From contig JAZGUH010000699.1 of assembly GCA_037893225.1 (NCBI GenBank), positions 248,001 to 312,000 on the forward strand: a stretch of 64,000 bases of DNA, in the 5' to 3' direction. The notes under the pieces were generated by a model, which made no database searches, was not told the origin of the DNA, and worked only from the letters and a program-made list of their open reading frames with translations. Shown one piece after another: positions 1 to 12,276 of this stretch (the first letter of the stretch is position 1; each line of letters starts with the position of its first letter). The position numbers were made by a program, and so were the translations under genes. Source of the DNA: Hippasteria phrygiana (lineage: Eukaryota > Echinodermata > Asteroidea > Valvatida > Goniasteridae).

Positions 1-175
1 TTGGCCCAAAGGGCAGCGTTCTCCTATGGGAAAACCTCAGAAATCACTCCCAGAAAGATCTATACTCACAGGAGAATCGGTAGCTCTGCTGGTGATGGAG
101 AAAAATATCTCAGGAAGTGAGAAAATCCGATGGTTTCGAGAGCGAGAAATAACCGCGCCTTGCGCCCTCGAACGC

Positions 176-415
<240 letters not shown>

Positions 416-732
416 TTATTTTTCCTGGGTGTTCCATTCAGTATAAAATACTCACTGATCTCCCATGGATCCCAGTTCACACGAAACTACTAAAATACAA
501 TTAAAATATTAGGAATAATTGTGTAAAAATATATAAATATTCGGGCGCTCCTTCTTCCCAGGTTTCATCTTCTGTGACCTTTCAAGAAGGATGTGTCCCA
601 CGGGCCCAGTCGTGTCTTCCAGCCACATTTTCAGGTGCTCAACTGTATGACTGACCCTGACCCTGACCCTTGTTTATAATTCTTACAAACTCCTGACCCT
701 TGTCTATAATTCTTACAAACTCTGTCCATCAG

Positions 733-3399
733 GTTTCAGGCCCAGCCATTCCTCTGTGGCAGTCAGGAATGCTAGCAAGGGACCAAGCCAACAATTCAAG
801 AAGCCAGACCCAAACTGCACAACTACAACCGTTGCAAGAACAGCAATATTTCTATGCACACAAGTAAGACTGCCCGATAGTCCCAGGCTTTCAAGTATTC
901 TTACTTTTCCTACTTTTTCCTAATTTTGTTTTGCCTTGCTCCTACTTTTCCTACTTGTTTCTTGAAATTCCTAGTTTTTTCCTACTTTTTTGTCCCACAA
1001 CTGCGAAAAATAAAATCTCATTGAATATTTTACGTAACAGTGTTACACACTGTCGTATAGAAATCACGCAATGAAGGGCTTGGGTGCAGGAGTACTGCAA
1101 GTTTACTTTCAAGAGCTTTAGTTAAGGATGGAGCACAAGTGTTGTGAGTACAGAACATGCCAAATGAGGCTTGTGATGCTGTGGACATGGGTGAGTATCA
1201 ATGAAAACTACTCCTGAAAGCCTGCAAAGCCCTACTTTTATCCTGATTTTGTCCTCCAAAGTCCTACTTTTGTACTTAAAAAAAAAAAAAGAGGTTCCTT
1301 CTCTTCTCCGACTTTTTCACCTGGGTCTGCTTGAAAACCTGTCGTCCTGGCCTTGTTACCATCTTTTGATTGGCTAATATTTGCTCATGAACAGTTCCTC
1401 CAGTGTGTTATGTACGGCATACGCATTAAATAAAACAAAATAAACCGGTTCAGCCGAGCTGAAGAAAAATCTGTTCTTGAACAAAAAGGCACGGTGCGCT
1501 TTATTTGGATCTACTAATATGTATTGTTATTATGTTCAGTTTGCAGAGGTTGATATGTATTTAATAATGCTGTAGGATTAAATCTATTCTTTATCGTTGG
1601 TCGATTTTTTGTGTGAAATGTCTGATTGGAAAGCTTATTACTTATCTAATGCTAACAAATTAACTATTCAGTTTTTAAGTTTATTTTCAGTGTGATGCAA
1701 CCTAAAAAGCACAGTCCTATCAGCTTGAAGCTAAAAAAGCAATTTCTTTTCATACAAATTACTTAAGGAGTCCATCTTTCAAATTGGACAGTCGCACAAG
1801 CAATAAGAATCTCTCTCCAGAGACTGAAACCACGAAGAAGGCAGTCAGCGCAGACTACCATTCCAGGAAGTACAGCCCACCAGGAGATAATCCACCTAGC
1901 TATCAGATCCCACAGCTGCCACCGAAACCAGCACAGAAGGAGGGAAGAGATGCCAGCAGGACGAAACAAGGTAAGCAGCCAGGGACCAATTCTAAAGAGC
2001 TGTTAGAACTTATATTTGCTTAGCATGGAACAGTTTTGCTTAGCAACCACAGGTTACCAGCCAAAAATGTCATTTGCATACTGCTTGTGACTGGTCCCCA
2101 GCAGCAGTTTCTGCTTAGGAACAGCAGTTTCTACTAAGCAGTGTTATGGAGTTAGGTCTAGGGATCTACCTGCTGTAGAATATCCACACTATATCCTAAC
2201 TGCGAAGGTTTTTTTATGGACGTCGCCCAATACAAAGCTAAAAGATCCAAGAAAACTGTAAGGGTGGTGGGGCTGAAAATGTAGAGGTTAGTCTTTTTAC
2301 CAGCCGCCCTTTGCCATCTATATGATAGCTGTGAATGTATACACCACAAATAGTTGTCAACGATGCAACAACCAACAAGAGTTATCAACTTGGTTGATTT
2401 GTAGGAGGAAAACGAACCAACAGCAGCGGCGGTGTGAATGTAGCCAAGCTTACTGCAGCCGGCGGAAACACTAGTCTGAGTGCCTACATGAAGCTCAAGC
2501 AAAGCGGAGCGATTACTGCTGGAGAGAAGACTACAAGCAGACCCAGTGATCATGGTAAACAAAATGTAACTTGAACAAAGGAAATTGACAAAGAGTGGGA
2601 CGTGAACCTGCAACCTCCATATTACTGAACTAGTGCTCAACCAACTGAGCTACCTTGGTCTATGTTGATGGTCCCCCAATTGTTCAGGGGCGCGAGTCAA
2701 AAATCATAAACCATTAAGCCAGTTCGGTATTTCAACTGCGCATGTGCACAATGACATTTTATTCCGAATGACCCGCGTGACCTAACGCGCACGTGTGAAC
2801 GCAAAAGGTGGTCGCACAACGCACACGTGTTAAATTCAATCAGAATGGGTGTTCGCGTAACATGGCGTGACATTACGTCAGCAATTTTATCCCGAATAAC
2901 CTTTGACCTTTAAGATACCAAACTGGAGTATGATGCCAAAAAGCCAGAGATCGTGCCCCAATTAGGCCAAAAAAACACCCAAAAAACGTGTTGCCCCAAA
3001 ATGGGAAAAATCCGGAGGGAGGGTCAGTCGGTCGATATTTAATTTAAATTTTTTTTTTTAACCATCTATGAAAACAATACTACATGTCGTGTAACTCTGA
3101 AGTCGGGGAAGCAAAAATGAAGCTAAAGGTGAGATGGCGAAATGCACGGTTGTGCAATTAATGTTAACCATTTCTCTTTTATCTCGTCCCAATTCTTAAT
3201 GAATCCAGGTAAAGCACCGTCCAATAGCAGGCCTCCTCTCAAAAGCAGACAGGGCTGGATCCACAGTGAATATAACAAGAGCTCTCATAGGTCCAAAGAG
3301 CATTACAGTCCTCTCAACACATTTGTGTGCCCGTCCTGCGACAAGATGTACACGACGGAACAGGACTTAGAGATCCACAGGTCCTATTGCTATGGATGA
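733..3399 (+). CDS. NEMO/optineurin-like protein, C-terminal four exons (5' part outside window)
   Basis: Four exons join in phase: 733-863, 1768-1970, 2405-2554 and 3209-3399 (stop TGA), giving 224 codons. All boundaries are AG/GT and phases match (2, 1, 1). The peptide opens with a Gln-rich stretch (QLQPLQEQQYF), followed by a Ser/Pro-rich linker with PPSYQIPQLPPKP and a basic low-complexity tail. It ends in a zinc finger CPSC-x12-H-x3-C just before the stop. C-x2-C-x12-H-x3-C as the last element of the protein is the layout of the ubiquitin-binding finger of NEMO (IKBKG) and optineurin, scaffolds of NF-kB/TBK1 signalling and selective autophagy. Proline-rich sequence before that finger is also usual there. 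The coiled-coil and UBAN regions would lie 5' of the window, so the assignment rests on the finger and the order of parts. Another coiled-coil adaptor with a terminal finger is possible. Confidence 0.6.
883..1275 (+). repeat. Dispersed repeat R1, copy 1
   Basis: About 340 bp match 46443-46775 in the same orientation. Both start with pyrimidine-rich CCTACTTTTT blocks and continue through a common segment containing GTTACACACTGTCGT and GGATGGAGCACAAGTGTTG. No coding potential was seen. Class unknown. Confidence 0.7.
2018..2142. repeat. Degenerate copy of hairpin MITE family F2
   Basis: Contains the F2 words TTTGCTTAGCATG, GGTTACCAGCCAAAA and CTAAGCAGTG seen in the full copies at 21.2, 49.3 and 53.9 kb. 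It lies in the intron between the second and third NEMO-like exons. Confidence 0.5.
2575..2705 (-). repeat. tRNA-derived SINE family A, degenerate copy
   Basis: On the minus strand this reads GGTAGCTCAGTTGG (A-box-like) and later a decayed B box, with the family tail GGGACCATCAACATAG-type sequence. Family A has about ten copies in the window, described at 24050. Confidence 0.6.
2714..2931. mobile_element. MITE family F1, copy 1
   Basis: About 218 bp with terminal inverted repeats TAAGCCAGTTCGGTAT / ATACCAAACTGG. It is homologous to 10440-10660 in opposite orientation. No coding capacity; non-autonomous DNA element. Confidence 0.75.
2932..3165 (+). repeat. Dispersed repeat R2, copy 1
   Basis: Shared with 44270-44470, including GAAAACAATACTACATGTCG, GAGATGGC and AAATGCACG. 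It directly follows F1 and ends about 45 bp before the last NEMO-like exon. Confidence 0.6.
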
Positions 3400-3511
3400 A
3401 GTTTTAGTCTGGTTCCGACCATGCACAGCTCTACTACCTAGCCAACGACCGGTTTTGGTAGCATGAAACGACTGAGAATATAGCCCTCAATCTGGAATGT
3501 TTCAAACTTTA

Positions 3512-3552
<41 letters not shown>

Positions 3553-5251
3553 CAAAAAAACAGGTTGTCAAGATTGGTGCCTTCCAGAATATTGTTAGGC
3601 CCCTCCCCAATTTTAGGTTTAGAACCGTGCCTGACTCCGCCCTCTAAAATTGGTTTCAAGTCATTATTTTTTTTTTGCTACTTTTTCTCAAATAATATTG
3701 AGTTCAGACAAATGGCCAACAATTGACCTATCACGGGAAAAAAGTTCTGAGAGGAACTTATAAACAATGTCCGATCACATCAGCTCAGTGTAATTTAGTG
3801 TGTAACTGGCTTAACTGAAAACAAGCAAATAAATTTTGCACCAAGGCCATAGGGCGTGGCTGTGGGCGTGACTGGGGAAAAGCCAATTGGTTAATTGCAA
3901 CAGTGGCATTTATCCTATTGTATTATAACTATATCCGAACTTTGAATAATTTCTCAAAAGTTTGATAGAATTCACCAATTTCCAGCAAGTGTGCTAAATT
4001 TCATATCTCGCGAAAGTACTATGATAACTGTCGAACTTTCAATTATTTAATTTTCATTGTATAAGTTGTAGTGACTTGATTATGAACATTCTTAAAAAAG
4101 CAATGTCCTGTGTTGTTTTTAAAAAAATTTTATTTTTTTTATTATCATTTTTTAATACAAGTTTGCCACGAACAAGCCTAAAGCCTTGTTTTGAAGTGCT
4201 TAATTTATGTCAAAGTTCGATTTTCTCCGTCCAATATTTCTTCTTGTGCATCAAGATTTAAATTATTCATGTTATAAAAAAAGTAAGTCATAAATATTAC
4301 AAGTTGATGAAATACATTTTTATTGTAAAAAGTTACCTACAGCCTTTTGTGTGCCTTCTTTGACCTTTATTATTGATAGTATAAATCCTCTGTAGTTGTA
4401 AATACTGCATTCATAATACTAATAGAAGTGTAAATTCATGAAAGCCTTTTCAGTTGGTAATAAACAAAACAAATTATTGATATATTTTAGAGAAATGTTG
4501 TGATTGATAATTATATTTTGTCAGTTTGTTGGGTTCAAAGCAGGGATGTAGTCGAGTTCATCGCAAGTCCCCGCAAAAGTCCATCACAAGTCCATCACAA
4601 GCCCTCCAATCCTAATTCCAATCACAAGCTATTAAAATGAGCTTTGAGACAAAGGCATACCTTTGTCATTGTTCATCCAGTTACTTGTGACCGGCTCTGA
4701 CTGGACTTGTGAAAGGACTTGCAGGGACTTGACTACAACTGGTTCAAAGGCATGGGGGTCGCGAAAAGTTTGTCATTTGGGGAAAAACCCTAATGGTGGG
4801 AGCACAGCTTCATAATTTGAACAATTCTAAGTTATAAAATATTGGTTCTTGGGATTTACCGCAATTGCTTTTGGTTATTATTGGTTGAACCCCCCACCTC
4901 ACTTTCTCCCACACAAGCCCTTTTGTCTTTTCTCCAACCTTGGTATTTTTGTTATTCAAATAAATTATTTATTACTTAAATGTATTGTATATTGTTCTGT
5001 TTCTCTCTCTCTGTCAAAAGCCAGGAAAATTGAAGTCTTCAAAAAATTGATGCACGCGGCTTTTTTGTACGACGGTGTAACTTTAAGAACCATTATTTTA
5101 AGGATAATATACCTGGTACTCGGCAGTCTCGGCTAATCAACGTTATACTTTAGTGATGAAATATTGGAACCAGTTTTTTTTTAAGGGGATAAATTAGCAG
5201 ACGATATACTGTGTTTTGCGCGAGTCTCGTAGTAACTGGAACAAATCAAAG
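3400..5251. other. Intergenic region between NEMO-like gene and TMX2
   Basis: Contains the 3' flank of the NEMO-like gene, an (AAT)n tract at about 3514-3546, A+T-rich unique sequence, and an F8 element at 4547-4738. The TMX2 5' UTR and promoter should lie in the last few hundred bases. No TATA box or other clear promoter motif was identified. Confidence 0.6.
4547..4738. repeat. Hairpin repeat family F8, copy 1
   Basis: Starts TGTAGTCGAG and ends with the inverse GACTTGACTAC. Between them are degenerate AGTCCATCACA units on the left arm and their complements on the right. Related copies lie at 11021-11212 and 18393-18640. Confidence 0.65.
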
Positions 5252-8200
5252 ATGATGAAGATGCATTTTGGAGACCTCACCTACTATTTGAGCACCTTTC
5301 ATATATTAAATGGGTTGCTGTCGATCTCTTTTATGTTTCTGAAGCTGTTCCGGCCTTTTTGTAGCACGCTGTTTGCCAATTCTGAAATGCCATGTCAACT
5401 GGATTGGGTGAGTTGCAAAAAAACGTGTATAATGTGTCACATCCGCTGTACGATAAGACGTCTGTTTCCGACACATTCAAAATTGCAGGAAGAGTTTTCA
5501 CTTTAGCCAAAACTACTGAAAGGAAAAAGATTAACTTTGTGTAGAAATGTGAAGACACCAAGTAAAAAAATAGTAAATATATTCGTTTTTGCCTTTATGT
5601 TTCATAGCCTATTTCACTTTTCAGAAACATTTGGTGGTGTTTTTTTGTTGTTGTCATGTTTGTACTTGTAAGTTGTATCGTATGAGAAAATGTGAAATTA
5701 ATCTCTTTTACTAATATGGGCATAGGAGGAATTCTTGTTCTTAAAAGAACCAGGGTAAATTCATCATTCTTTCCCAGTTTTATAGCAGTTTTGACATTCT
5801 ACCCCAAAAATTACAACCACCCAATAAAATTGCCACCCAGTAAACTTCCTATATGAGAAACATTATAAGGAGAGGGCCATCTCAAGAAACCCCCTCCCTT
5901 CCCCCACAACATATTTATCAGAGTAACAAAAATATTTATTCAAATTGTGCTTATGACTATGGGTGATACTGATAAACTAAGTAGATTAAAAATTTATAAA
6001 ACCAACCCAAAACCCTGTCGTACCTGTGGTCGATTTTTAAAGTCAGTCCAATTATTTTTGGGGCGGTTAATAATTAACCGGGTTAACTGGAGCTTGCTAA
6101 TAAGGAATGGCAAAACTGAAGCCTAAACTACCTATTCGAAGATATATATTTCAGAATCTGATGTCTGACAATCAGTTTGAATCACCTCTTAATTTTGACT
6201 TGGTCTCTTCAATCCAGAACGAAACCAACATCATGTTCTTCCTGGGATGCATCCTGGTCGTCAAGAATCGCAAATTGCCCTCATTCCGAGAGTTCATAAA
6301 GAAGATCTTCATGTTCAGCAAAGTGGCCAACACCATTCTCTTCTTCTATGCAGACTTCAGATACGCAATTCTGTATGTCGTTTTGGCTTTAGGTGAGTCA
6401 AGAAAATGGTTTACAACTTACAAGGATTTTGCATTTCTTAAGTAGGCACTCCCAGTCCCAGTGGCTAAACATCTGTGAGGGCAAAATGCACTGGCTTAAG
6501 GGTGATTTCAAAACCACAACCACAAGATGTTGGATGTCTCCTTCATCCGGGAAAGATTTTACTTTAATACCCCCCAAAAAAAGAAATTTGTCAGGAACAG
6601 CAAATCTTGGAAAATAACCATTCATCAGTGTTCAGAATTGTATTTCACTTAGCACAACATTTAAATTTGAGAATTTAGTTGGGAAATTTTCGTGAAATTT
6701 TAAGGAAGAAAGTTTGTGTGTTCTGTGTTAGATGTTCTTGGCACAGTGTATGGAAACTCAAATATACATGTTGATTTCTGCCTCATTCTTTTTTTACAGA
6801 TTTTGCTGACATAATCTTGAAATAAGTTGTGCCACATGTTTAGACAGTTGTTATCAAAGAGAGTTGGTTATTTTCTAAGATTTTGCTGTTCCTGATCCAT
6901 TTTGGTGGGGGTATTAAAGTAAAATCTTTCCGTGATCAAAAGATTTTACTTCGGTACCCCACTAAAATGGGCAAGGAACAGAAAAGTCTGACAAAATAAT
7001 CATCCATTCGTGTTTAGAATTGTATACAGAGATGACACGACCTTTAAGTTTGAGGCGTTAGTTGGGACATTTTCGTGCAATATAGAGGAAGACAATTTGT
7101 GTTGACTGTGTTTGATGTTCTTGGCACACAGTGTTACAGTCACTCAAAGTGTTCACATGCACGTTCATTTCTGCCTCATTTTTCACCGATTTTGCCAAGA
7201 TAAATCTGGACATAACAGGTTGTGCCATGTGTTAAGACAGTTATCATGGAGGGTTGGTTATTGTCCAAATTTGTTTCTGTTCTTGACCCATTTTGGAGGG
7301 GGATATTAAAGTTCTATCATCATTGAGTGATCCCCCATATAAGATATAACATATTAACCCTTTAGAACCATCCCAAATCTGCCAAAATCCAACACCATGT
7401 TGTGTTGTATTTTGATGGGTTCAGGACTGTACAGCCTTGGCACCATGGAGTTATGATGCCCCAAGTACAAAGAAAAAAGTTAAAAGTGCTAGTAATGTGT
7501 TCCGTAGGTCATAGCAACTAATTTCCATCTCACTAATTTTCATTGTTAACACTAAAAATTTGCTTATTTTTTTGTTAATAATGCAGTTGTGCTGATAGTG
7601 TTTCCAGAGCCCATCTATTGTGGTCGTCAAAATGTCACGTACTTCAACAGCAATACACTAGAAGTAAGTTTTCAAAGACTAAAACAAATTGCGAATGATA
7701 ATATAACTTATGTCTTGATAAACTTCACTTCACACCACAGAACCCCTGACTGATCTCGGGTCACTTTTAAAATTATTATCTAACCATTTAAAAATAATTG
7801 TTATCCAGATCAGAGGATTAAAAAAGTCTTGTAAAGCTATAGAGTACCGAAGTGATGACGTCAATGCAATGTTTGGAACCGGAATACTTTTTGTTATTTT
7901 GTGTCAACCTGTTTGCATGACTGGCTGTTAACAAAGGAACAGTCGAAATCTCCATTTGTTTGTAGTCCGTTTTTTTTTCTGTCCCAAGATAAATCACTAA
8001 AATAAGAAAATACAGCAAATCTTCATTTCTTATGTATTCGTCATTGTTCCAGACTGCTAAATATTTGTTCCTATTTTGACATTCTGTCAACCAAAATGTA
8101 TTGATATTCTAGGAGGAGTTAACGTCATCACCACGAGTTACGTGGCTGATTGAATTCTACACACCATGGTCAAGCAGTTGCCAAGCCTTTGCGGGAATAT

Positions 8201-10384
8201 TTGCAGATCTGTCAGTAAGGTAAAGGCACATTCGATGAACCCCAACTCCCAAATTTTTCCTACAAGTAACCTGATTCCTCCAATATCCTTCAATTCCAAA
8301 ATCCTCCAATGTTTGTTACTGGGGACCGCTGCCTGAATCCTGCAAAATCGTCCAATTTGTTTTGTTTTGATAAACACCCCAGTGACCTCATTCCTCTGAA
8401 GTCATGCAGCATTGGACCTGGATCCTCCATTTTCCTCCAGAGGCAAAAATCCTCAAATGCCCTCAATCCTACAAAATCCTTGGATGCTAAAACCTCCAAA
8501 GACCCTTCAAATTTCTCCATTTGGCAAAGATAATTTTGGAGGATTAGGGAAGGTTAGGGTTAATTAAAAAACCCTGCACATCCTTCCAAAGATACCATAG
8601 AGAATAAAAGCTATCCTCTGATAAGCAAGTGAGTGTGTCCTTTTATTAGCTGATGCATCCTCAATCAGGGGTGAGTTTGGCAAAAATATATGAAAAATCC
8701 ACGAAATGCACGAAAAATCCAGGAAAAATCCATGAGGACCCCAGATCAACATATAGTTTACATGGAGCTATGATGCCCTAATTTGTCTAAGTCCAAAGAA
8801 TGTGCTATAAGTATACTGCACAGTGTTGGATTTTGACAGGTAGAGGAAGCCTCCTAGTAAAAATGCCTAGGGGGTTAGGGTTAATATTTACCGTTGAATG
8901 TCTAATTTTATTCTCACTTGCCGAGTGTACTTGTAAATTGTTCTGCTTTTTCTGTTTTGTTTTCAGCTATTCTCACAATCACCTCAGGTTTGGCAAAATA
9001 GACGTGGGCCGATACACGGATGTAGCCAAAAAGTAAGCCAAAAAAACCCCCACCACGTTGAAAGTGTTAAAGACTTAAAATGTAAAGAGTTCCGTTCTGA
9101 GGGCGGTCTCCAGAGCCAGCATTATGTTGGGAAGGCGGGATGCGTTGGTTTTTATGAGGTTTTGATCTAAAAATCCCCAGAAATTTTTCCAAAAAACATA
9201 TTCCTGTCAAAACCCTCCAGTAGAAGTAAAAATTCAGACAAGCACCCACAATTTTTTTTTTCAAATGTTAAACTTGAATTATTTTTAGATTGTAAAAAAA
9301 ATCAATCGCGTCCAACAATAAAATTTTTTTTTTTTTATCTGGTTTTAAAATTCTAGCCAATCCCAAGTTATTGGTCTAGATTTGAGCCTTGCTCATTGAG
9401 ATATAGCAACCTGTCTATTATGGCCACCTTATAAATATTCATGATGTCTAGTCCCCTTCTCTATCCTTGCCGTTATGTCTGATGTTTTTCATTACGACAG
9501 ATACAAGGTAGATGTGTCGTCACTCTCACAGCAGCTGCCCACCCTGGTGCTGTTTGAAGGAGGAAAGGAAACGCTGAGGAAACCGGGCAAAAACAGCAAG
9601 GGAGCGACAGTCAAACATCATTTTACTAAGGTGGGTTACCGGGTCATTAGCTGGTACTCGGAGTGTGGTTTATCGCATCCGTTGAACATGCTTATGGGTC
9701 ATTCCATAAATTTGGGGTCTAAAAGTTTAAGATTTTGCAATTCAGGACAAATGTCTTCAAGATTGATTATGTAAAGCAAAGTACCTGCCAAACAAGTAAA
9801 AAATAGTGTGAAGTCAATTTTTGCAATCTGGAATTCCTGAGGTGTTGTCCTAAAGGTGTTTTTACCTGTAAAAGTGGATATAGACCAATAAAAACGGATA
9901 TTTTAAGGGGTTGCCTTTAGGCAAATACAAACTGTATGGTGATCTAGGGTCCTCGTGGATTTTTCGTGGAATTTTCATTTTTGGTCAATCTCACCCCTGA
10001 TTATAGTTGCAGTGCTTTCCTTTGTCATAGTTATCCCCTGTGGCTTGTAATCCGACATGTGATTAGCCTTTTTGAGATAATAAAATACAATGCCATACAA
10101 AAGGTTTACCCAAATCAAATAGCACCCTCCTATTGTGTCCGCCATATCCCAAAAGGGCTAATTGACTTGACTAATTGAATTGACTTGACTGACTTGTGAC
10201 TGACTTGATAAGAAGCTGGTGTATTTGTCTAGATATTCATCTGGATATTGTACAAAATGTCTTTCTGGCACAGGAGAACATCATCAGTGACTATGACTTG
10301 AAGACGCTTTATCAGACAACGAAGAGCAAAGCACAGAAGAAAGCAGAGAAGATAGAGCTGGCCAGTGACAAAAAGTCCAATTGA
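5252..10384 (+). CDS. TMX2: Thioredoxin-related transmembrane protein 2 (TMX2), complete
   Basis: Seven exons: 5252-5407, 6218-6392, 7587-7663, 8113-8219, 8967-9032, 9501-9630 and 10274-10384, with compatible phases; 273 aa (human about 296). TMX2 is an ER/mitochondria-contact-site membrane protein of the PDI family. Diagnostic matches to vertebrate TMX2 include IFMFSKVANTILFF, VTWLIEFYTPWSSSC, FGKIDVGRYTDV and QQLPTLVLFEGGKE. Hydrophobic segments lie near residues 10-35, in exon 2 and in early exon 3. The thioredoxin-like active site is WSSSC (W155-C159), so only the second cysteine is present; vertebrate TMX2 has SNDC. A cis-Pro is seen at P207. The C-terminus KKSN fits the dilysine KKxx ER-retrieval signal. 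The start is the first of two adjacent ATGs in the exon encoding the N-terminal membrane segment. Introns hold two F7 MITEs and a half F5 element. Confidence 0.95.
6552..6930. mobile_element. MITE family F7, copy 1 (TMX2 intron 2)
   Basis: Terminal inverted repeats AAGATTTTACTTTAATACCCC / GGGGTATTAAAGTAAAATCTT enclose about 330 bp. Shared internal words include GAAAATAACCATTCAT, GTGCCACATGTTTAGACAG and TTTTGCTGTTC. Non-coding. Confidence 0.8.
6938..7312. mobile_element. MITE family F7, copy 2 (TMX2 intron 2)
   Basis: Second, more diverged copy immediately after the first in the same orientation, starting AAAAGATTTTACTTCGGTACC and ending GGGGGATATTAAAGTTCTATC. A third copy lies at 34576-35196. 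Confidence 0.75.
10098..10165. repeat. Half copy of palindromic element F5 (TMX2 intron 6)
   Basis: Matches the right arm of the palindrome at 46883-47014 through GCCATACAAAAGGTTTACCC and CCTCCTATTGTGTCCGCCAT. Only one arm is present here. Confidence 0.7.
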
Positions 10385-10439
10385 GATTTAACGATGGTTG
10401 CATGAACTTGTAAGTAGATACCTTGGAGCTTTTGTAAAC

Positions 10440-10660
10440 AATAAGCCAGTTCGGTATCTCAAAGGTTAAAGGTTATTCGGGATAAAATTGCTGACGTAAT
10501 GTCACGCAATGTTACGCGAATGCCCATTCTGATTGAATTGATCACGTGCGCGTTGTGTGACCACCTTTTTGTGTTTACACGCGCACGTTAGGTCCCGCGG
10601 GTCATTCGGGATAAAATGTCATTGTGCACATGCTCAGTTGAAATACCGAACTGGCTTATT
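10440..10660. mobile_element. MITE family F1, copy 2
   Basis: Terminal inverted repeats ATAAGCCAGTTCGGTAT / ATACCGAACTGGCTTAT enclose about 220 bp homologous, in inverted orientation, to 2714-2931. It lies in the presumptive TMX2 3' flank. Confidence 0.8.
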
Positions 10661-11020
10661 ATGGAAATGTGAAGAAAGTACAAGATACGCTAGTGGTATG
10701 AAGAAAGCTTGTTAAACAGTGTTGACTTGTGTACGTGTTTGGTGTGGTCCACCCTTCCTCTTACAATATGAATAACTTTTGAACAGAATGTGTATGGAGT
10801 TAAAATAAACGAAGGGAAAACTATTACAGTTAAAACAAAATGTAAGAAAGAGAAGATTATAGTTAGAGAATTCATAAATGTTTTGGTATTTGTCACGTAG
10901 TCTTGTAGTCTTGTAATAGGAGTATTGAAGTCGGTTTATAGGTTGAATGAATGCCACCATTATGGGGGGCCATCCACACATGTACACTATTGCTATGCTT
11001 CGTATGACTGCAAGCAGTGA

Positions 11021-11212
11021 TGTAGTCGAGACCATCACAAGACCATTCACAAGACCAGCTTGTTACAGACACAAGTAACAGGCATAAACCATGACAAAGG
11101 AATGCTTTTATTACAGTTCATTTGAATAGCTTGAGACTTGAATTAAGGCTGAAGGTCTTGTGATGGTCTTTCAGGGTCTTGTGATGGTCTTGACTACGTC
11201 ACTGACTGCAAG
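11021..11212. repeat. Hairpin repeat family F8, copy 2
   Basis: Begins AGTGATGTAGTCGAGACC and ends GGTCTTGACTACGTCACT, so the ends are inverted repeats. Internal CCATCACAAGACC units are present on both arms. Confidence 0.7.
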
Positions 11213-11324
11213 TAGTGATTGTATTCACTCTCCTGAGCTTGGGTTTGACAAAGGGAAAATATGTTGAAGTCCCAAGCAACGGCGGGCTATGTCGCACCAG
11301 TACAGGCCAATAACAAAGGTAAGA

Positions 11325-11545
11325 TTGTCCACAGTGCGCACAGTTCACAAACTTTGAGCTTTATTTTCTCAAAACAAGGGTTCGAGTGTAACATCAAAAG
11401 ATTATAGCAGGGACTGGGGATGAGCTAGTTACACACACTAAATCAATTAAAGCTTAACTACATGTATTTTTCAGGAAATAACATTATCTAAATTTTCATC
11501 TTTTGCGACTTTTCACCTTTTTTTTTGTCGTGACAGGTCACACAT
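11325..11545 (+). repeat. Dispersed repeat R3, copy 1
   Basis: Shares CACAAACTTTGAGCTT, ATTTTCTCAAAACAAGG, TTTCAGGAAATA and ACAGGTCACA with 42590-42775, in the same order and orientation. Confidence 0.6.
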
Positions 11546-11560
11546 AAGTAATCATTATTT

Positions 11561-12276
11561 CAGGGGTGAGATTGGCCAAAAATGAAAAATCCACGAGGAC
11601 CCCAGATCAACATACAGTTTGTATTTGCATAAAGGCACCCCCTTAAAATATCCACTTTTACAGGTAAAAACACCTTTAGGACAACACCTCAGGGGCCGAG
11701 TTCGGGCGAGTTGTTCTTGTTTGCTCAAGAACAACTCGTGTCTTCGTTCGTGTTCCGGCCGCTCGAACGCCAAAGAACGTCTGATAGCCAAGAGCGCCAT
11801 CTATCGCTGGTAACCACGCAAAATGTAATGGCTGCGCCCATAGGCCATGTACGTTATTCAAGCATTTGTTTCAAAAACCTGAATTTCTGACGCAAAATTA
11901 TTTAACGGAAGCACAATATTTAGACTGCATTTTCCCCTAGTTTGTTCAGAAAAAGCTTTATTTTTCAAAACGTTTGGAAGGGAAATTTAGGCAACATTAC
12001 GCCGACTTTCATGCTTCGTCAAATCATCCGCCATCTTTGGTCGTCTTCTACGTCGCGTCAAATTACGTCAAGTTCTTGTAAACCCCAACTGGTTGGTGGT
12101 GTGTGATCTTGTTCCGAGTGCAATGTTCGCGGGTCGCGTTCCCGCCGTTCGGGAGCAAGAACACGGAACTCGTGTAAAGAACAGACCACCCGAACTCAGC
12201 CATGAATTCCAGATTGTCAAAGAGATTCTTAAAAAAAAAATTGAAATCAGGAAAAATCCTGACAAATCTCACCCTG
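11561..12276. mobile_element. hAT-like non-autonomous element
   Basis: Starts CAGGGGTGAGATTGGCC and ends AATCTCACCCTG. Flanks CATTATTT / ATTATTCA share six bases, close to an 8-bp hAT-type target duplication. The interior has further inverted sequence around TTGTTCTTG...CAAGAACA and carries no transposase. Single ends of the same type occur near 8667 and 9990, and a second element lies at 45652-45910. Confidence 0.6.

Noticed and set aside
5216..5251. Upstream extension of TMX2 exon 1
   Set aside because: The frame is open, but 5216 is TTG. The first in-frame ATG is 5252, which fits the short N-terminus before the membrane segment.
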